From Nocardia panacis (GTDB taxonomy: Bacteria > Actinomycetota > Actinomycetes > Mycobacteriales > Mycobacteriaceae): 64,000 bases of DNA. The notes beneath the pieces were generated by a model. It searched no databases and was not told the origin of the DNA. It worked only from the letters and a program-made list of their open reading frames with translations. A program made the translations under genes and the position numbers. Positions 60,566-64,000 of this stretch are shown piece by piece (the stretch's first letter is position 1; each line of letters starts with the position of its first letter). Location of the stretch: positions 1 through 64,000 of the forward strand of contig NZ_QZFU01000028.1 in assembly GCF_003598715.1 (NCBI RefSeq), read 5' to 3'.

Positions 60566-61701
60566 GCCAACTCCCGTAGTTCGGCCGCGACGGTCTCGGG
60601 CAGGGTGTCGCTGATGAAGACGCCCATGCCGGATTCGGACCCGGCGAGGTACTTGAGTTTGTTCCCGCTGCGCCGAAAGGAGAACAGGTGCAGGTTCAGC
60701 CACCAGTCTTCACGGGGCAGACCGGTTCGCGGTGTGGGTGGTTGGTTCCATGCCGCGATATAGGGCATCGGGGTGTCGAACCGGCGGGCGAAGCGGCCCA
60801 GCACATTCAGATAGAGTTCGGCGAAGGCGGCGCGCTGGGCGTCATCGAGGTCGCAGATGTCGGCGGTCCGGCGGCGCGGCAGGAGCATGAGTTCGTAGGG
60901 CCAGCGGGCGAAGGGCGGAACGAACGCGGTCCATTCGGAGTTCTCCGCGACCACTCGAATCCCGGCCGACCGCTCGGATGTCAGCAGATCTCCGAAAAGG
61001 TTGCTGCCGTGCGCTTTTCGGTATTCGGTGAGATTGCGAGTGATCGCCTCGGTGCGGGGCGCGACGAAGGGATAGGCGTAGATCTGCCCGTGGGGGTGTG
61101 ACAGTGTCACCCCGATCTCCTCGCCGTGGTTCTCGAAGCAATACACCTGCGCCACTCCATCGGCGGCCGCCAGTTCTGCGGTGCGGTCGGCCCAGACATC
61201 CACGACCAACCGTGCTCGCGCGGGGTCGAGATTGGCGAACGAACTGTTGTGGTCGCTGGTGAAACACACCACCTCGCAATGCCCGAAACCATTGTCCAAC
61301 AGCGTCATCGGTGACCCCTCCACTGTTTGCGGGAGCTGATCGGGGTGCGTGGACAGGGAGGGGAAGCGGTTGTCGAAGACCGCCACCTCGTAGTCGCTTT
61401 CCGGGATCTCGGTCGGGCGTTCGGGGGTGGAGGGGCACAGCGGGCACAGGTCGGCGGGTGGCAGGAAGGTGCGGGTCTGGCGGTGCGAGGCGACCACCAC
61501 CCACTCGCCGAGCAGTGGATCGAATCGGGTCTGCGAATGCGTGGTGGCGGGTGGCAGATCACGGGTGTCGACCGCCGTACGCGCGGTGGCGACGGCGTCG
61601 TAGTACCGGATGGCGCGCCCGTCCGCGAGAGTTCGCCGAGTCCGCCTGAACCCGGCGTTGTTCGCGGACCGGTCGCCGCTGATCGGTGCTTGCGCGTTCA
61701 C
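60562..61701 (-). CDS. galT: Galactose-1-phosphate uridylyltransferase
   Basis: 379 residues of the HIT-superfamily GalT: zinc pair CPLCPS near 94, NRFPSL, ENHGEEIGVTLSHPHGQIYAYP with the HPH nucleophile, and WNQPPTPRTG. It exchanges Gal-1-P with UDP-Glc (Leloir pathway). GTG 61701 has GGAGGA 9 nt upstream. It lies 26 nt after the PLP-YheO fusion gene on the same strand and overlaps galK. Confidence 0.93.
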   Translation of the reverse strand: MNAQAPISGDRSANNAGFRRTRRTLADGRAIRYYDAVATARTAVDTRDLPPATTHSQTRFDPLLGEWVVVASHRQTRTFLPPADLCPLCPSTPERPTEIPESDYEVAVFDNRFPSLSTHPDQLPQTVEGSPMTLLDNGFGHCEVVCFTSDHNSSFANLDPARARLVVDVWADRTAELAAADGVAQVYCFENHGEEIGVTLSHPHGQIYAYPFVAPRTEAITRNLTEYRKAHGSNLFGDLLTSERSAGIRVVAENSEWTAFVPPFARWPYELMLLPRRRTADICDLDDAQRAAFAELYLNVLGRFARRFDTPMPYIAAWNQPPTPRTGLPREDWWLNLHLFSFRRSGNKLKYLAGSESGMGVFISDTLPETVAAELRELA

Positions 61702-61727
61702 AGTGGTGTCTCCTCCTGGCTCAGGGG

Positions 61728-63449
61728 TCAGGCCCGGATCTCGTTGAGGTAGTTGTAGATCGTGTAGCGGGTCACATCGAGGCGGCCTGCCAGATGATCG
61801 ACAGCATCTTTGATCAGGAAAAAACCGGCCTGGTCCAACTCGCGCACGACCGCCGCCTTGTGCGTCTTCTTCATCAAATCAGCCGGGATGCCGACCTTCC
61901 CGACAGCCCGATCGACAAGGAAGCGTTGCAGACTGTCGACATCGGCCGCAAACGATTCCATCGGCTGTCCGTCGGTCGTGGTGTGGGCGGCGGTGTCGAG
62001 TCTGTTGATGCACAGGCAACCGATCGCCACGCCGTGCGTATCGTGCAGGAACAAGGTCGACGAGCGGATCGGGCGGCCGTCCGGGCCGTGGGTGCGATAG
62101 TTCGTCAGATCCTGAGTCGTATTGCGACGCACCAGCGAAAGCAGCAGGTCGGTGATCGGGCCACCGGGACTGCGTCCGGTGACCTCACCCGCGATCGCGA
62201 TGATCGAATCGGGCAGTTTGCTCAGATCATGCAGCAGCACCTCAGTGCCCGGACCGAGCATGGCGGCCAGGCTGGGCACCGCCGGAATCAGTGCGGTCAG
62301 CACATCGTGGGTGGCGGTGGGCGGCGGCGAAGCGGTGCGTGGTCGGCGCAGCGTCCCCAGCGCCGAGCGCAGCAGGTCCGCGGCGGCGGGCGGGGTCGAG
62401 GCGTGCGGGGACAATCGCACATGCTCGGGCCGGACCGTCGCGGAGATACCCGCGGCGCTCAGCGCCGCACCCACCGATTCGGCGGAGTGGCCGGGCATGG
62501 TGAACGCCAGGATGCCTGCGCGCCGGTCCACCGCGGAGACGATCTCGGCATCGAAACCCGCCAGCACATCGGAGAATTCGCCGATCCGCTCCGCGATCCC
62601 GGCCGCGATCGCGGCAGGCCCGGCCTCTTCCACCAACTCCAGCGCCACGGCGAATCCACCGGCGGTGATCGGGCTCAGATGGGTCAGTGACCACGCGCTC
62701 GCGCTCTGGTCGGGCGGGTGGATCTCGTCGTCGAACAGTCCCGGATCACGCGCGCCGGACCAGCCCGAGAGCACCGGATCCATCCGCTCCAGAGCGCGGT
62801 CCGACAGCACCGCGAACGCGGTGCCCCAACCCGCGCGCAGCCACTTCTGGCCGCCCACCACCAGAATGTCGGCGACCTGCCATGGTTCCTCGGTAACACC
62901 GAATCCCTGAATGCCGTCGACGACCAACAGTCGGTCGCCGACCACCTCTCGCAGCGCGGCCAGGTCGGCGCGGTAGCCGGTGCGGAAGTCCACCGCGCTC
63001 ACACTCACCGCGGTGATGTCGTCGGTGAGTCCGGCCTCGATCGCCTCCGGTGTCGCGTACCCGCCGGGCAGTCGTCGCACCACCCGGCGGCCTGCCTGCT
63101 CGGCACGCGCCCACGGGTAGGTGTTCGCCGGGAACTCCGACGCCGAAACCAGCACCTCACCACCGAAATTGAAGGCCGCCTGGAACAACCCGAGGCTGGT
63201 GTTCGGCAGCAGGACAGTGTGATCGGTGTCGGTTCCACACAGTCGTGCCACTGCGGCTCGCGCTCGAATCTCTTGCCGCAGTAGTTGATCCACCGTATCC
63301 GGACCGGCCGTGGTGGACTCGTGCAGCAGGTTCGCGGTGGTCTCGAGCACCGCGTGCGAGGGCGGTCCGAAGCGCGCGAAATCGAGGTAGCCCGCGGACT
63401 CGCCGAACTGCAACAGATAACGCGGCGAAATCCGCGTGGCCGGGTTCAC
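61728..63449 (-). CDS. Class V PLP enzyme fused to a YheO-type PAS and HTH regulator
   Basis: 573 residues in three parts. Residues 1 to about 370 are a fold-type I class V PLP enzyme: LPNTSLGLFQAAF, VVDGIQGFG with D178 and Q181, GGQKWLRAGWGT with Schiff-base K202. About 381-486 are a YheO-like PAS domain (GTEVLLHDLSKLPDSIIAIAG, THGVAIGCLCINRLD). About 518-573 are the matching HTH (KTHKAAVVRELDQAGFFLIKDAVDHLA, DVTRYTIYNYL). YheO/DauR proteins are usually stand-alone regulators, so the fusion suggests a sensor-enzyme that may regulate according to its own substrate. GTG 63449 overlaps the ABC ATPase stop (GTGA). Confidence 0.85.
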   Translation of the reverse strand: MNPATRISPRYLLQFGESAGYLDFARFGPPSHAVLETTANLLHESTTAGPDTVDQLLRQEIRARAAVARLCGTDTDHTVLLPNTSLGLFQAAFNFGGEVLVSASEFPANTYPWARAEQAGRRVVRRLPGGYATPEAIEAGLTDDITAVSVSAVDFRTGYRADLAALREVVGDRLLVVDGIQGFGVTEEPWQVADILVVGGQKWLRAGWGTAFAVLSDRALERMDPVLSGWSGARDPGLFDDEIHPPDQSASAWSLTHLSPITAGGFAVALELVEEAGPAAIAAGIAERIGEFSDVLAGFDAEIVSAVDRRAGILAFTMPGHSAESVGAALSAAGISATVRPEHVRLSPHASTPPAAADLLRSALGTLRRPRTASPPPTATHDVLTALIPAVPSLAAMLGPGTEVLLHDLSKLPDSIIAIAGEVTGRSPGGPITDLLLSLVRRNTTQDLTNYRTHGPDGRPIRSSTLFLHDTHGVAIGCLCINRLDTAAHTTTDGQPMESFAADVDSLQRFLVDRAVGKVGIPADLMKKTHKAAVVRELDQAGFFLIKDAVDHLAGRLDVTRYTIYNYLNEIRA

Positions 63450-64000
63450 TGTAGGATCCTGGCGAGAAACTGTTGCGTGCGTTCATGTTTCGGCGCGCGC
63501 AGCACCTGCGCGGGCGGCCCAGTTTCCAGCACCGCACCATCGGCGAGGAACACCACCTCGTCCGCCGCCTCGGCGGCGAAGCTCATTTCGTGAGTCACGA
63601 CAACCATTGTCATTCCCTCTTCCGCCAGCGTTTTCATCACCTCCAGCACCTCGCCCACCAATTCGGGATCCAGCGCCGAGGTCGGTTCGTCGAACAGCAG
63701 TAGCTTGGGCCGCATGGCCAGCGCCCGCGCGATCGCCACCCGCTGCTGCTGCCCGCCCGAGAGCTGCGCCGGGTAGGCGTCGCGGCGCGGGCCGAGACCG
63801 ACTCGGTCGAGCAGCTCCAAGCCCTGGCGAACCGCGGTCGCGGAGTCGATCCCCAACACCCGGACCGGTCCCTCGATCACATTCTCGAGCGCCGTGCGGT
63901 GGGCGAACAGATTGAAGCGCTGAAACACCATGCCGATATCGCGGCGCTGGCGGGAGACCTCGCGCTCGCGCAGCTCGTGCAGTTTGCCGTTGCGCAGTCG
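63446..64000 (-). CDS. Polar amino-acid ABC transporter ATP-binding protein (partial)
   Basis: The N-terminus lies beyond the right edge, so Walker A is not visible. What is present is Q-loop MVFQRFNLFAHRTALENV, signature LSGGQQQRVAIARALAM, Walker B LLLFDEPTSALDPE, the switch His in VVVTHEMSFA, and the C-terminal tail FLARILQ. QRFNLFAHxTxLENV is typical of the GlnQ/HisP family for polar amino acids or opines. The stop overlaps the PLP-YheO gene, so a transporter for an amino-acid-like substrate, a PLP enzyme and a regulator are likely in one operon. Confidence 0.9.
   Translation of the reverse strand, partial: RLRNGKLHELREREVSRQRRDIGMVFQRFNLFAHRTALENVIEGPVRVLGIDSATAVRQGLELLDRVGLGPRRDAYPAQLSGGQQQRVAIARALAMRPKLLLFDEPTSALDPELVGEVLEVMKTLAEEGMTMVVVTHEMSFAAEAADEVVFLADGAVLETGPPAQVLRAPKHERTQQFLARILQ

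Overview
The window is a chromosomal segment of a high-GC Gram-positive bacterium. GC-rich third codon positions, GTG/TTG starts, leaderless-looking starts, a ClpC C-terminus and many four-base start/stop overlaps (ATGA, GTGA) point to an actinomycete, most likely Nocardia or a close relative in the Mycobacteriales. The genus is an inference, because no rRNA or housekeeping marker is complete here.

Region 1 (1-200) is the end of a clpC-type gene. Region 2 (about 389-42064) looks like one large, previously unassigned natural-product locus. Its diagnostic core is the five-gene enediyne cassette on the minus strand: E3/UnbL (36657-37652), E4/UnbV (34693-36660), E5/UnbU (33671-34696), the iterative enediyne polyketide synthase PKSE (27943-33666; KS-AT-ACP-KR-DH-PPTase) and the E10 hotdog thioesterase (27493-27939). 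The five genes overlap or sit 3-4 nt apart. A divergent AraC-type regulator (38027) lies behind an intergenic stretch that carries a palindrome.

Around this core are genes not normally listed for enediyne clusters. There are three oligopeptide-binding-like proteins with no export signal and two related small beta-propellers; one binding protein is fused to a propeller through a 33-bp tandem repeat. Four AHSA1/SRPBCC proteins belong to the same superfamily as the self-sacrifice protein CalC. Others include a PRMT-like and three further methyltransferases, a P450, an EF-hand protein, a CPFC flavoprotein, two MFS exporters, an adenosine-deaminase-like protein, an ABC1 kinase-like protein and a small HDxxGH putative iron protein. 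A sulfur/PLP run (SufS-like, cystathionine-lyase-like, homocysteine methyltransferase-like) and an ABBA aromatic prenyltransferase (38952-39854) complete the set. Together they suggest a sulfur- and prenyl-decorated enediyne, but the product cannot be read from sequence alone.

Region 3 (42137-45149) has a MerR regulator with its operator, an uncharacterised protein and a secreted CocE-type lipoprotein. Region 4 (45213-52611) is a complete L-rhamnose catabolic operon (mutarotase, MFS transporter, isomerase, bifunctional aldolase/dehydrogenase, kinase, LacI repressor) behind a perfect 16-bp LacI-type operator. Region 5 (52640-59389) is mixed and partly decayed: a Fic remnant, two divergent paralogous helical-repeat-like proteins, a racemase, an AraC regulator divergent from a nitrilase-VOC pair, and fragments of a KAS III gene and an XRE-type regulator. 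Region 6 (59417-64000) is a minus-strand run of galK, galT, an unusual class V PLP enzyme fused to a YheO-type DNA-binding regulator, and a polar amino-acid ABC transporter ATPase that leaves the window.
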